A stretch of 64,000 nt of DNA from Cephalotus follicularis. Its lineage: Eukaryota; Streptophyta; Magnoliopsida; Oxalidales; Cephalotaceae. Under the pieces are notes generated by a model, which did not search any database, was not told where the DNA came from, and worked only from the letters and a program-made list of their open reading frames with translations. How positions within the stretch are numbered: position 1 is the first letter of the stretch; each line of letters starts with the position of its first letter. The DNA lies in NCBI GenBank assembly GCA_001972305.1, contig BDDD01002934.1, positions 4,352 through 68,351 of the forward strand, written 5' to 3'. The translations under genes were made by a program, and so were the position numbers. Below, piece by piece: positions 22,339 through 34,175 of the stretch.

Positions 22339-23301
22339 CAACAAAGTGTTTGTAGCCAGGCACGCTACTTTTCTTGAGAAGGACTTCCTGTTGGAAGACA
22401 GTACTGGGAGTATGATAGAACTAGATGAACGATATAAAGATACACAAGTTGAGGACCTATCCAATCCTGTTCAAATTGATGTTCCTGAAATGTCAGCTAC
22501 CACAGATACACAACCTCTGCGTAGAACTACCCGACTACCTAGGGAACCTGAGAGATACTATGGTAGTTTTCTCATTGAAGGTACCCAAGAGGTAAATTTC
22601 ATGAATTATGATCCGGTAAGCTACAAAGAAGTCATATGCGATATGGACTCAGAGAAATTGCTCAAAACCATGAATTCCGAAATGGAATCCATGTACTCCA
22701 ATCAAGTTTGGGATCTAATGGATGCACACGAAGGGGTTAAACCCTTAGGTTGCAAATGGATTTCCAAAAGGAAGCTTGGAGACGATGGAAAGGTGAAGAC
22801 CTTCAAAGCTAGGCTCGTAGCCAAATGTTACAACCAACGGGAAGGGATTGATTATGAGGAAACTTTCTCTCCCGTAGCCATGCTTAAATTCATTCGGATT
22901 TTACTTGCTATAGCTGCACATTTTGACTATGAGATATGGCAAATGGATGTGAAAACTGCTTTTCTCAATGGAAACATTGATGAAGACATTTATATGACTC
23001 GACCTGAGGGTATCATATCCACTGGTGAGGACCAGAAAGTGTGCAAGCTTCAGGAAGTCCATTTATGGACTAAAGCAAGCTTCGAGAAGTTGGAACATCC
23101 GATTCAATGAGACAATCAAAGAGTTTGATTTCACTAAGAATCGAGATGAACCATGTGTGTATAAAAAGGTTAGTGGGAGCTCTGTGACTTTCCTGGTCTT
23201 GTACGTTGATGACATACTCCTTATAGGAAATGATGTGATCATGTTGCCAAACGTAAAGGCCTGGTTATCTACAGTTTTCTCTATGATAGACTTGGGAGAA
23301 G
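22304..23301 (+). pseudogene. Copia reverse transcriptase, 5' part, split by insertion
   Basis: The frame contains WDLMDAHEGVKPLGCKWISK, KARLVAKCYNQREGIDYEET and WQMDVKTAFLNGNIDEDIYM, all standard copia RT blocks. A frameshift near 23050 moves the reading to SIYGLKQASRSWNIRFN and then LYVDDILLIGND, which keeps the YVDD catalytic motif. The frame runs into the Athila-like insertion at 23302 after MIDLGE and resumes at 26653 with SYILGIKVYR. Confidence 0.92.
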
Positions 23302-23923
23302 TGTTCACGTAAAAAGAATGTTTTAAAATTTATAGCCGCAAGTGCACGGATCATGCAGTAACGGGTCGAACGCAGGAAAACGTAAACTAGTTGTAATCTA
23401 TTCAACCTAGGCGAAGTATACCAATTTTGAGATAAACTATCAAAAACTACTCCTAATTATGCAAAGTAAAATAAATAAACAAAACAAGAAATTAAGACTT
23501 TGAAAATTAAAAACGTTAAATTCAAAATACTAAGAAATAAAGCATGCAATAAATAAAAGTAAAGAGAAAATATAATAAAGAAACGGTTTTAGGGTATAGA
23601 AACTCACCGTAGATTGTATTGAACAATTCCATGAAGTTGAACGATCATACCTTGATAAACAACGAGAGCTACGTCTATACGGAGTGCGGCGGTGATGACA
23701 AGACGTATGAGTAGTCATGCTAGGTGTATACGAAGTACGGCAACAGCGGCGACAAGACGTATGAGTAGACATGCTAGGTCTATACGAAGTGTGTTCGTTG
23801 CGACAAATCGTATGAGTAGACTCCGTTGAATTAACCACCATTTATTCATCAACTTTCAGCTTCACCGACAAGATGTTTGTGGATTTTAATCAGACAGACA
23901 AAGTGTGTGCGAAGGCAGAAAAA
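23302..23923 (-). repeat. Athila-like 3' LTR, truncated
   Basis: It matches 25248-25871 almost base for base (shared blocks TTATAGCCGCAAGTGCACGG, CAGTAACGGGTCGAACGCAG, ACGAGAGCTA). It ends at GAAGGCAGAAAAA near 23923, where gag sequence follows. The first part of the LTR (U3 side) has been lost together with pol in one deletion. Confidence 0.88.
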
Positions 23924-24541
23924 AATCTAAAAGGAAATTCCATGCATCGTTTTCATCAGTGTACGAGGTGAAACCATCGGGACACATAGATTCGACCAAT
24001 TGCTTGGTCTGGTAGTCTATCCCTTCGTAGATGATTTGGCATAAATGCCACGTGTTTAAACCATGATGAGGACACTCTAAGAGAAGATCCTTGAAACGTT
24101 CCATACACCTAGAAAATGATTCATTGGGTTTTTGACTAAACTGGAGAATGTCATTCCTAAGTTTATTGGTTTTATGAAGCAGAAAGAATTTCTTTAGGAA
24201 CAAGACAGTGAACTGAACCCAAGTGGAGATGGAATTGGTTGGAAGACTGTAGAGCCACTTCTTAGCTCCGTCTTTAAGAGCAAATTTTATGAATCGCAAC
24301 TTGATATCTTGTCGGATAGCTGCTGAAGTTTCATGAGGGCACATACCTCCTCGAACTCGCGAAGGAAGAGATATGCATCCTCATTGGGTACACCATGAAA
24401 GTGCGGGAGCATGATAATGAACTGTGATTTTAACTCAAAATTGTTTCCGTTCGGGGCAGGCAACATAATACTGGATGGTTGCGCTGTCCTAGCGGGGTAG
24501 AATTTATCGCGAAGAGTTTGAAGTGGGCGTACGTCCGCCAT
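23924..24541 (-). pseudogene. Athila-like gag, 3' truncated
   Basis: It starts at ATG 24541 (MADVRPLQTLRDKFYPAR). It contains FELKSQFIIMLPHFHGVPNE, then ALKDGAKKWLYSLPTNSIST and NESFSRCMERFKDLLLECPH, which fit the retrotransposon gag domain of Athila/Tat-type elements. The reading changes frame near 24290-24340. The C-terminal end is lost at the deletion junction with the 3' LTR near 23924. A gag without pol could only matter in trans, and the frameshift makes even that unlikely. Confidence 0.85.
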
Positions 24542-25224
24542 TTGTCTTGGTTGATTAATTCTTTCTAAGCGATGATTTGAACCGCGCACCCAATCGGTCA
24601 TAAACTAACGCTAGGAATCCTAAACTAATGGTAGAAATTAACTTAGCAAAATTAGGGTTTGTTTAAAGCTTATGCAAAGATTATGAGAATTTTGCTGTTA
24701 AAGCTTATACAATTCCCTAATTAAACTAAGCTAACGGAAACACAAAGGTCAAGGCAAGAAACCTAATTTATCTACGTTAGAAAATTGTTAAAGTTTATGC
24801 AAATGAGGTTCGGGTTTGTTAAAAGTTATGCTGAACCTATTTAAACTAAGTTAGAATTGTTAGAAAAACACAAAAACAAAATAAATAAATAAATAAATAT
24901 AAATAAAATTAAAATATAAATAAATAAAACCAAAAACAAAAATAAAATATAAATAAAAAAATAAAAAACCAAAAAGTAAAAATAAAAATAAAATAGTTAT
25001 ACGTTAACGTAGAAACGGAAAAATAAAAATAAAACACAAACGGAACACACACGGGGAATTAATAACTAACGTAGGGTACACACTAAAGCAGGAATAAAGT
25101 AATTATATTAACTAACACAAATTAACGCAGAAAACACAAAGTAAAACAAACCAGTTTTTTTTAAATTAAATCTAAACTAAATACTACGAATCAGTTAAAT
25201 AAATTTAAACTAATTTAAACGTTT
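24542..25224 (-). other. Athila-like leader, A/T-rich
   Basis: This is a non-coding leader between the primer site and gag. 24865-25020 is nearly pure A and T with AAATAAAT-type repeats. No gene or other structured element is recognised. Confidence 0.7.
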
Positions 25225-25245
25225 CCCCAACAACGGCGCCAAAAA
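25225..25245 (-). other. Athila-like primer binding site
   Basis: The minus strand reads TTGGCGCCGTTGTTGGGG starting a few bases after the LTR end CGCGAACA (25248). TGGCGCCGTTG...GGGG is the primer site of Athila and Ogre-type elements, attributed to tRNA-Asp. Confidence 0.85.
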
Positions 25246-25247
25246 CT

Positions 25248-26647
25248 TGTTCGCGTAAAAAGAATGTTTTAAAATTTATAGCCGCAAGTGCACGGATCAT
25301 GCAGTAACGGGTCGAACGCAGGGAAACGTAAACTAGTTGTAATCTATTCAACCTAGGCGAAGTATACCAAATTTGAGATAAACTATCAAAAACTACTCCT
25401 AATTATGCAAAGTAAAATAAATAAACAAGACAAGAAATTAAGACTTTGAAAATTAAAAACGTTAAATTCAAAATACTAAAAAATAAAGCATGCAATAAAT
25501 AAAAGTAAAGAGAGAATATAATAAAGAAACGGTTTTAGGGTATATAAACTCACCGTAGATTGTATTGAACAATTCCATGAAGTTGAACGATCATACCTTG
25601 ATAAACAACGAGAGCTATGTCTATACGGAGTGCGGCGTTGATGACAAGACGTATGAGTAGTCATGCTAGGTCTATACGAAGTACGGCAACAGTGGCGGCA
25701 AGACGTATGAGTAGACATGCTAGGTCTATACGAAGTGTGCTCGTTGCGACAAATCGTATGAGTAGACTCCGTTGAATAAATCACCATTTATTCATCAACT
25801 TTCAGCTTCACCGACAAGATGTTTGTGGATTTTAATCAGACAGACAAAGTGTGTGCGAAGGCAGAAAAATTGAAGAACAAATCAAATATTCAAGGATTTT
25901 TATTGATGGAATTGAAACAATAACAATCTAGGCTTGTTCTTCCCTAAAACCTTGAAAAGTTTAGCTCCTAAACATTGTGAAATTAAAACTAAATTGATGA
26001 AAGAAAAATTAGGGTTCTACAACCTCTCCACTACTCTACTTTTTTTACTCTGCCGAAATAACATTGCTTATATACTACAAAGTTGATCAAAAACGGAATA
26101 AAAGCAATCCTAGATACAAAATATGGCAAAAATCTAATCTTTCTATTTCTGCTACAGAAGAAGGCGTAGACTTCTTTTGAAAGGAGTCGATGTCTTCTTG
26201 TAAAAATCGCGACTTTGCTGAGATGCGAATGAAAGGCGTCGACTTCTATGGCTTAAAACATCGACTTCTTTTGCTTCAAAAGTTACAGGTCGAATTGGCA
26301 TAAAGACGTCGATGTGTATGTTGAAAGACATCGATGTCTTGTTCATAGCTCTTGAAGATTATTGCATTTTCCAGAAAAGACGTCGACTTCTTTGTTGTAA
26401 ACCCAGAAAAGACATCGATGTAGATTGAAAGGCGTCGACGCTTTTGGTCTGTTTTCTGCAGAATTTGGCAAATCTTCAATCTTTACACTTAAAGCTCCAA
26501 TTTTGCACACTTTTGGGTAGTATTTTTGCACTTTGATCATTTAGCACTTGTACCTGAAAATCAATATAACACAACCAAAGTAGTCTATTCCAAGCATAAA
26601 AATATCACAAATAATGTATTAAAAACAACACATTTTTATGCTAAACA
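25248..26647 (-). repeat. Athila-like 5' LTR with GTCGAC word cluster
   Basis: This is a 1,400-bp LTR bounded by TGTT...AACA. On the plus strand its right half (26155-26455) carries GGCGTAGACTTC, AGTCGATGTC, GGCGTCGACTTC, GACGTCGATGTG, GACGTCGACTTC and GGCGTCGACGCTTTTG at about 30-bp spacing; in element orientation this lies in the U3 part, where promoters normally are. Small open frames across it are by-products of the repeated word. Confidence 0.88.
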
Positions 26648-26652
26648 AGAAG

Positions 26653-27538
26653 CTTCCTATATCCTCGGGATAAAGGTCTATAGAGAAAGATCTAGAAGGA
26701 TGATAGGGTTGTCCCAGTCTTTGTACACTGACAGAGTGCTTAAGCGGTTTAGCATGAAAAATTCCAAGGGAGGTTATCTACCTCTATGCATGGAATTTCA
26801 CTTTCTAAACAAATGTATCCCAAGACAGCTAAAGAAAGACAAAGGATGATCCACATTCCATATGCTTCAGCAATTTGAAGTGTCACGTATGCTATGCTTT
26901 GCACTAGACCAGATATCGCCTATGCTGTAAGTGTTACAAGCAGATATCAGTCAGATCCAGGTGAGAGTTACTGGAAGGCGGTCAAAGATATCCTCAAGTA
27001 CCTTAACAGGACTAAGGATTTATTCTTGATGTATAGAGGAAAAGATTTGAAGATTGAGCGTTTTACTGACTCTAATTTGCAGATATATGTGGATGATTCG
27101 AAATTGACATCGGGGTTTGTGTTCAACTTAAATGGTGGAGCAGTGAGCTGGAAGAGTTCCAAGCAGCCTACCACTGCGGATTCAGTGACTGAAGCCGAAT
27201 ACATTGCTGCATCGGAAGCTGCCAAGGACGGTGTATGGATGAAGAAGTTCATCGAAGATTTGGGTGTTGTTCCTGACATTGAAGATCCAATATCTTTGTA
27301 CTGTGATAACAATGGAGCGCTAGCGCAATCCAAGGAGCCTAGATCGCACTCAAAGTCTAAGCACATTCTCAGGCGCTTTCACCTTATACGTGAGATCGTT
27401 GATCGTGGAGATATGAAAGTGGAACGAGTTCCAACTGAAGACAATATTGCAGACCCGCTTACTAAGGCACTACCAAATGCGGTCTTTGACAGACACCTTC
27501 ATGCTATGGGTGTGAGACACTATGGCAACTGGCTTTAG
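26653..27538 (+). pseudogene. Copia RT end and RNase H
   Basis: After the insertion the frame continues through SYILGIKVYRERSRRMIGLS to a stop near 26848, with a frame change. From 26894 an uninterrupted 214-codon frame carries the copia RNase H: LCTRPDIAYAVSVTSRYQSD, FTDSNLQIYVDD, AVSWKSSKQPTTADSVTEAE, YCDNNGALAQSK and a C-terminal NIADPLTKALP. The catalytic acidic residues are visible (Asp in FTDS, Glu in TEAEY, Asp in YCDN). It ends at the TAG of 27536-27538 immediately before the polypurine tract. Confidence 0.92.
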
Positions 27539-27540
27539 CA

Positions 27541-29191
27541 CTTAGTAGGAGATTGTTAGAGATGAAGTGCTGCTAGCCAGTGTCGAGCTTGTATGTATTT
27601 TATCTTGTATAAACAATTTATAAATTCAATAAAGATGTTTATGTTTTATCAATGACTATGAGTTTGTTTCATTAATACATACTTTATTAATTATAAATGA
27701 ATGTCCTAGAATAAAGTTAGAGAACCAATTTCATGATGAGATCATGATGTGAGAGTTAGAATCTCGGTGTACTTTATTTCACATCTTCCTGGTCATAGGA
27801 TTGACACTCAGGGCATGATGAATCCGGATAGACCAGCACGTATTGTCGGATCGGTAAGTAGAGGGTGACTGATCTCACACTCACTCGCATGGATGATGCT
27901 ATGACAACTACGTGGGTGCTCATTTAATGAGTTCACTGAAGGTGACTGTTGATAGAATATCTGTATGGAGTTTTACTTACATGTCAGACATAATTCTAGT
28001 TTTACAACAGTGCATGTGGTCCTTGGTCATGAGCCGTCACTGGATGTCTTGTGCATAGGGTGCTGTGTTTTAATGAGGCTTAAATACGTATTCTATGAAG
28101 AGTATACATACATTAGTTGGACATAGTATGCTTATGTATGGAGGCATGTGAACTGGCAACAATGAATCCATTGCTTCTAGTAAAAGAAGATTATGCTCAG
28201 GATGATTTTCGTTAGCGATTAAATGCCTGACCAGGCTAGCCACGATATCAAGAGTGTGATATCATTGGTTCAATATTAGAGGGGCACCTCTAATATTATT
28301 AAGGCTAATGAAAGATAGTCACGATGCTAAAGATTAAATTATTGGGATCTGACATAATCCGTACCCTAGATTTAATTAGAGCATTGTCAATGGAAGGACT
28401 ATACGTGCATGTACCTGTAAATAGTGATTCATAAATGATTCATATTACCTGGGGGTCGTTATGCATTGCTAGATGTCGATGTCGACCAGTAAGATACCCG
28501 AGATTAAATTGATAAATTAATTTTGGAAGAAAAAGAATTAAAAGAGATTTAATTCGATATATTCAAGAGAATATTTTTTATGAGATAATAAATATTTAAT
28601 TGGATAAATTGTGAGCGTCACAATTTAATCCTACGGCCAGCGTAATAATGAACCCATAGAGTCACACATAATACGGGCAGATATTTTCAACATGTGATGA
28701 AAGAAAATTAATTGGGATGTTATTTCCTAATTATATTTAATGAGATTAAATATATAAACATATTTAATGCCCCCTTCCTATTGAGAGTTGTTGTTGGACG
28801 TTTTTGTGCTCTCTCTTAATGTCTTCTCTCCTCTCTCTCATATACAATCAAGAGTTAAAGGTTTGAGAAACCTGGTGTTAGAAATTGAAGCTTGGTGTGG
28901 ATACCTTGGAGGCTTTCTATACTTGGAAGCTTGAACCGTTTAATACGTTCAACAAATAGCTGTGCTTTTGGAAGCAAGAAGACTCATTGGAAGAAGGAAG
29001 TAGCCACTCCATTCTTGTGACTAATTCCATCTGTTCCTCCCTATTGATTTATATCTAACTATATATGTATGCTGAAAAGATCCTGGAAACGAATCATATG
29101 GCTTGATATTCATGAAATGATCACACAATATATATATTAGAGTTTTATGCATCTAGATATTTTATTGCTAAATCGCCATAAGGTTCCAACA
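27541..29191 (+). repeat. Copia polypurine tract and 3' LTR
   Basis: GTAGGAGAT (27545-27553) is the polypurine tract. The LTR runs from TGTTAGAG at 27554 to TTCCAACA at 29191 (1,638 bp). Relative to the 5' LTR it lacks about 195 bp at 28767-28768, including the TATA box. The tandem copy at 51441-52685 still has that segment, so this deletion appears younger than the segmental duplication. Confidence 0.92.
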
Positions 29192-29196
29192 CCTTT

Positions 29197-30018
29197 GCCC
29201 AATGGGGAATGGACTTTGTCGAACCACTACCTGTTGCGTCAGGGCAGAGAAAGTTCATAATCGTGACAGTGGACTACTTCACCAAATGGGTAGAAGCCGA
29301 GCCCCTAGCCACGATAACAAAGAGGAATACGGAAACTTCGTCTGGAAGTTAATAATTTGTAGATTTGGGGTCCCTAGAGTAATTGTCTCTGATAATGGGA
29401 AACAATTTGACTGCCAAGCTTTTCGTGATCTTTGCAAAGAGGGAAGATTGAACATAGACTTTCCTCCTTAGCCTACCCTCAGAGCTACGGCCAGGAAGAG
29501 GTAACCAACAGAGAAATCATCTTGGGGTTGAAGAAGCGCCTCGAAGCTAGCAAAGGGATGTGGACAGAGTTGCTCCCCAGTGTGTTGTGGGCTTATATAA
29601 TCACTCCTAGGACCATAACTGGAGAGTCCCCATTCAACCTTTGCTTCGGATCAGAAGCCATGATACCGGTGGAGATTGGAGTGCACTCTCCTAGAGTAGG
29701 GCATTTCAATGAAGCTAATAACGAAGAAGGTTTGAGGAACCTCCTAGACTTAGTGGAACAGCTCAGAGATAAAGTAGCCATCATAGTAGCAGCTTATCAA
29801 CAGAGGGTGAGCTGTTATTACAAGGGAGGGAGACCTAGTCCTCCGCAATGTGGCAATCACTGATCCTACCGGCACTAGAGGAAAGTTAGCTCCTAATTGG
29901 GGGGGCCTATAAGATGAAAAGAGTGCTCCGACCTGGAACATTCAAACTTGAAACTCTGTGGGGCAGGGATATTTCTAGGGTTTGGAATGTCGAGAACCTA
30001 CGGAAGTTTTACCAATGA
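29197..30018 (+). pseudogene. Tat integrase, core and C-terminal part (copy A)
   Basis: It continues the integrase from 10869 across the copia element. Core motifs are VDYFTKWVEAEP (first Asp) and VSDNGKQFDCQAF (second Asp), with the third region reading SYGQEEVTNREIILGLKK. The frame breaks near 29340, 29450 and 29820, and the distal part (GRPSPPQ) is out of frame with the expected basic C-terminus. The stop equivalent is at 30016-30018. Confidence 0.85.
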
Positions 30019-30968
30019 GGATTGTAAATGTAAAAACACTCAAGAGTGTCAACGTCAATACAAAGAATTTTTTCTTCAAAAAGAGTAGTTCCAAGATTAT
30101 AGTTCTAAGTTTGCAAGGGACAGGAAGTCTAATGTTAACGTCCTTAAACCTCTGAACAGCTTCCGAATTGTTCCCTCATTGAAAAAGCTTTTCAGACCAT
30201 GCCCTCAAGGGAGCAATCAGAGCAGACCAAGATCTCAAGCGGGTTAAGGTCAGAGCAGGCCTTAATACAGGTCCAGAGCTATCACGGTCTCGAGCAGACC
30301 AAGTGTCTAAATAGACTAATGTCTCGAACAGACTAAAGTCACAAATCCGAGAAGACTCCCATCATAGGAGCACTTAAGCCTCCCGCCAGAGGAGCACCTA
30401 AAGCTTTAATACAAGCTTATCTAAAAGACTTCTAAGGAAGCAATAAGTAAAGACTCCTACGAGAGCAAACCCTGGTTGGCAAAGGCATAAGCACTTGCCA
30501 GACCAGGCAAATATCGTGTCTTGAGAGGCGAACCCATAAGAAATCTCAATGATCAAGTTCGTTTGACTGAGCACTTTAATACAAGTGTCCCCACGAGGGC
30601 TGCGAGCTCAGACGACCTGGACAGAAAAAATATCAGACCAGACGAGATCCTAGTTTACAAATCCATAAGAACTTGTCAGACCATACCTAAAACTTGGTAT
30701 GCGAACACTTAAGAACTCGCAAAGACCAAGTCTCTTTGGCTAAGCACTTTGATACATAGTGCCCTACGCGGGCTAAAAAGCTTAGTCAGCCTAGTCTGAA
30801 AAATATCAGACCACAACAAAAGAAGTCTACAAATAAGTTAGACTAAGTAAATTTTCCTAAGGGAATTGTAAATGCTCAGATGAGACAAAAAATTCAAAGT
30901 TTTGTTACTCAAAAAAGAGAAAGTTACATTGCATAAAAAGTACAAGGCAAGACAGAAAAAATTCTAGC
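30019..30968. repeat. Tat spacer (copy A)
   Basis: This non-coding spacer is the inverted counterpart of 7663-8614 and direct counterpart of 54822-55769. It contains, on the minus strand, the conserved unit with CACTTGTATTAAAGTG (about 30543-30600) and CTCC...GGAG stem words near 30355-30400. Confidence 0.65.
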
Positions 30969-33269
30969 CTAAGCATCGTCTCCTGAAGGGATATTATATA
31001 CAGGAGGAGAAGTAGGCACGTGAGAGTCCTCTGGAAAAGGAGCAAAGTCAGGATCCGCAGTAGGACCTGTGTAAGGGACCATCGCTCATGAGAGCTCTAC
31101 CCTTGGTGTTTCTTCAAATTCCCGAGCAAGACGTTCTTTCTCTTCGAAGGTGTGAAGAGCTTTTTCTTCTTCTGCATCAACCCCTTCGGGAAAAATGGCA
31201 AACTCAGCCACTGACGGACCACAAATGATAGAATCCAGAGGAGCCTCCGGATGACAAGCAATCAAGTTGTGGCAGGTATAAAACCCCCTGCCGTAAAGTG
31301 TTACAGATTCCTTAAGGACTTCATCCTAAAAACCTTTGCAAGCCCTAAATTCATCCAAGAGTTTGGTCAGAGCACCTTGGAACTCAGCCGAACTTTTGAA
31401 TTCCGTAAGGGCCTTTTCCACCGCCATTTGAGTTTGAGCATCCTCCCTCTCCTGGATCCTCGAGAGCCTATCTTCCATAGCCTTTAATCGATCCTAAAGC
31501 TTCATGTTATAGTGAATAGAAAGATCTTTCTACATTGTCTCCTTGTCCAGAGCTTCTAGAGCCTGCCTCTTCCCCTCCATAACAGACTCTTGAGACCCAA
31601 GAACTTCCTCCAGTTGAGAGCGAGCAATGTCAGCTGACTTCATGAGCTCCGTAACTTCAGTACGAAGCAGGTCGATAAGCTCACAGTCATCCTTGGTGCT
31701 CCCCAATAGTATGAGGCATCGTTTAGAGCCTCAAAGAGAAAGCCCAAAGTTAAAGGAATAATAGAAAGTTCACCTAAAAAGAAGAATGAGAGGAAATTAC
31801 ATACCCTAATGTTGCTCTGGAGACAGTGGCTCCAAAGTTGGCTAAAAGTCCAACCTTTCCTCGAATCCACCTAGGCAGGGAGAAGGCATAACTTGCCGAG
31901 CTTAACTGCTAGCCTGGGAGTTTTCACGCTAACGCCCGAGTTGCCGAACGCTTCAAGCTCCTTCCTTAGTCGGCAGAAATCCACCGGCACATCAAGGTGA
32001 ACAGGGTCCCAAGGACTCAACTCGAGAGCACTGGGTGGTTGGTCCTCAGAAATTCGCTTACCATGGGCAAGCCTTACCCTGGCAACATCAGCCTCAACAG
32101 ATGCAGCCTCCTTTGCTACTCTCTTCTCTATCATCACAATGACTTTCTCCAAAGCTCTCCACCTCTCCTCATTGGCAGCAGCCCTCGCTCTCTACCTAGA
32201 AGCTTTCAAAACGTCAAAAGTGGGTTGCCGAGAATCCATTGCTGCAAAGAACCATAATGGTAGAGTCAAAAGTATGGCAAAAACAAAGAACGAACAAAGA
32301 AATGATTACTTTCGTGCAGAGGAGGTGAGGAAGGCTTAATACAGCTTTCCCCCTTGGTAATAGGCGAGGTTATGGGTTCTTCTTGGCTATTTTGAATCCC
32401 CTCTTTCTCTATCCCCACGGGGATCTCTTCTTCATCATCGAAGATATCTCGCCAACCAGCGGACATGCTCAGCCCCTCACGGCGTAGACGATCCTCCCAA
32501 ATGGTAGAATTCACCTCCTCTGGTTCCAGTGCAGAGAGCTTTGCCATATATGCCTTATAAACTACGGACAAAATTGTCCTCTGATTGAAGCGTTGGGTAT
32601 CCAACAAATCACACCATGGGCAGGGAGTGAAGTCGGGGAGATTCCTAAAAAGGTAGTATCTTCCCCTCCAGCCTTTGAGAGACTTTGTAGGGTCCACCAG
32701 CAGTTTCATGGTCTGACCAACACATGATTTGAAATAATAGCCACGCTTTACAGGAGAAGCAATAAGGGAGTGGAACTCCTTGAATAGCCCCACCGTCGCG
32801 GTCACCCCCGTTTCCAAACACTTCACCAAGAAACCAATGATGAAGGCTCATGATTGCGCCTGAAGCAATGAAGGATGAATTGGGAAATGCCTTAGAATCG
32901 CAATAGAGAAGGGTGGTATGGGAAGTCTCATGCCATGCGACAGAGCATCTTCAAACACCACAAAGAGACCAGGTTTGCTCTCTATGGCCTCCTTGGGATC
33001 TTGGGAAGCAAGAACTCTAAGCTCCTCGGGAAACAATACTTCTTGGCCAGGTTTTTTACTTTGTCATGAGTGAGAACACTCTTATCGAAATGAGTCCTGA
33101 AGACTTGGACCCCAGCCTCGCTAGAAGTTACATCAGGAGCACCTACGACTGAGGCATCCTTGGCCTCCTCAGTGCCAAGGGGACGCTTGGCGACACTAAC
33201 CTATCCTACCACACGGCGCACCTCTTCAGGAGTATTGACTTGTCTGGCAGTTTGTTTAACCCTAACCAC
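30969..33269 (-). pseudogene. Tat antisense extra gene (copy A), broken
   Basis: It has three probable exons on the minus strand: 33269 to about 32300 with the Transposase_28-like block (FVVFEDALSHGMRLPIPPFS, GFLVKCLETGVTATVGLFKE), about 32240 to 31805, and about 31735 to 30969 with a charged coiled coil. Introns keep GT...AG ends (donor GTAATCATTTC; donor GTATGTAATTTC with acceptor before GCTCTAAACGATG). The start codon position reads GTG at 33269, where the related gene at 42364 has ATG, and there are several stops. It ends DDA-stop at 30969, converging on the integrase. Confidence 0.78.
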
Positions 33270-33488
33270 CTGGAGATTTGCGAAGAAGAGAGAGATGAAC
33301 GAAAGATAAGAAGCCGAGAAAAACCCTTGAGTTACCCAAACAGTTTGACAAGACAAACAGAATAAAACAGCTCACCTGAGATTGTCACAAGGAATATTCG
33401 AAGGGGGATTGATTTGAAGGTTGGGAAGATTGAAAGATTTGGGAGAGCAAACGCTTTGAAAGTTAGAGAATCGTAAAAAACTTTTTCA

Positions 33489-34175
33489 AGAAGAAGGGGT
33501 GATTTAAAGAGCTTTAGATCGATTTAAGTGCATGCGATCTCTGAAAACTTAAACTGTTGAGATCAGCGCATCAAATTGAGTGCGGGAAACTAATAGGCAA
33601 TGCGTGGTAAGTGAAAAGACATAAATGGAAATGACTTTTGCTCTGCCATGCCATAATTAATACCAGAGTTGGTATATGATATAGGAAAATTTCTACCCAA
33701 AATAAACCATTATGTGTCCTCTGGCGATTCAGTCGTATGTCCTCGGGAGCTGTAGACACGTGGTCGGACGATCCACAATTCAAAATGGTAACTCACCACA
33801 TAATGCTCCGACGCCAAATAAGGAAAATGACGAGATACTCGGCCGTTTCATAGGGGTACAATAATCATCTCCGTAATGCAAGTCAAGTCAGTTACAACAA
33901 GATCCTATAAATACCACAAAGCAATATTTTACACAGGTGGGTTAATTTCATACTGAAAAAACCTTATAGTTATCTTCTCTGCCACTACTGACGTAAGCAT
34001 CGGAGAGTCCCCGGGAGCAAAACCTCATGGATCTTCGTTTAGTTTGCTTTCTGTGTGCAGGGTGAACCATCAAACACCAATCAAACACCGTTCTCGAAGC
34101 ATTAGCGGCGTTTTCCTCTACAAATCAAACATCTACACGTAAGGGACTGTCGAGTAGTTGATTTCGACATCAACA
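33489..34175 (+). repeat. Tat 3' LTR (plus strand) with polypurine tract
   Basis: The purine run AGAAGAAGGGG (33489-33499) is followed by TGATTTAAAG, the likely LTR start at 33500. A TATA box CTATAAATA lies at 33905-33913. The LTR end is tentatively CATCAACA at 34175. The 5' LTR is not in the window, so the borders cannot be confirmed by comparison. An alternative start, TGTTGAGATC at 33555, would match the TCAACA end as an inverted repeat. Confidence 0.55.

Larger units (their letters stand above)
23302..26647 (-). mobile_element. Athila-like gypsy element, internally deleted, minus strand
   Basis: The ends are TGTTCACG (23302) and CTAAACA (26647), with perfect 5-bp duplications AGAAG at 23297-23301 and 26648-26652, both inside the copia RT. 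Two LTRs in direct orientation are present: 25248-26647 is the complete 5' LTR and 23302-23923 the remaining part of the 3' LTR. Between them lie a TGGCGCCGTTG-type primer site and part of gag; pol is entirely missing. Removing it restores the copia coding register at the insertion point. Confidence 0.92.
10870..29191 (+). mobile_element. Ty1/copia retrotransposon with two later insertions
   Basis: The ends are TGTTAGAG (10870) and TTCCAACA (29191), flanked by perfect 5-bp duplications CCTTT at 10865-10869 and 29192-29196. The order is 5' LTR, tRNA-Met primer site, a long leader with stem-loops, gag, protease, integrase, RT, RNase H, polypurine tract, 3' LTR; integrase before RT identifies the copia superfamily. 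A hAT element interrupts the 5' LTR and an Athila-like element interrupts RT. Without these the element is about 9.1 kb. All genes carry stops or frameshifts. Confidence 0.93.
9711..34175 (+). mobile_element. Tat-type Ty3/gypsy element, plus strand, split by a copia insertion
   Basis: On the plus strand this runs RNase H (9711-10600), integrase (10601-10869, resuming at 29197-30018), spacer (30019-30968), an antisense extra gene (33269 to 30969), then a polypurine tract and 3' LTR (33489-34175). Gag, protease, most of RT and the 5' LTR are missing. The copia element 10870-29191 is inserted in the integrase with a CCTTT duplication. The left edge abuts the inverted copy at 9710. Confidence 0.85.

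Noticed and set aside
33555-34175. LTR starting TGTTGAGATC as the Tat LTR border
   Set aside because: It matches the TCAACA end, but a clear purine tract AGAAGAAGGGG directly precedes TGATTTAAAG at 33500, so I prefer 33500; not settled.
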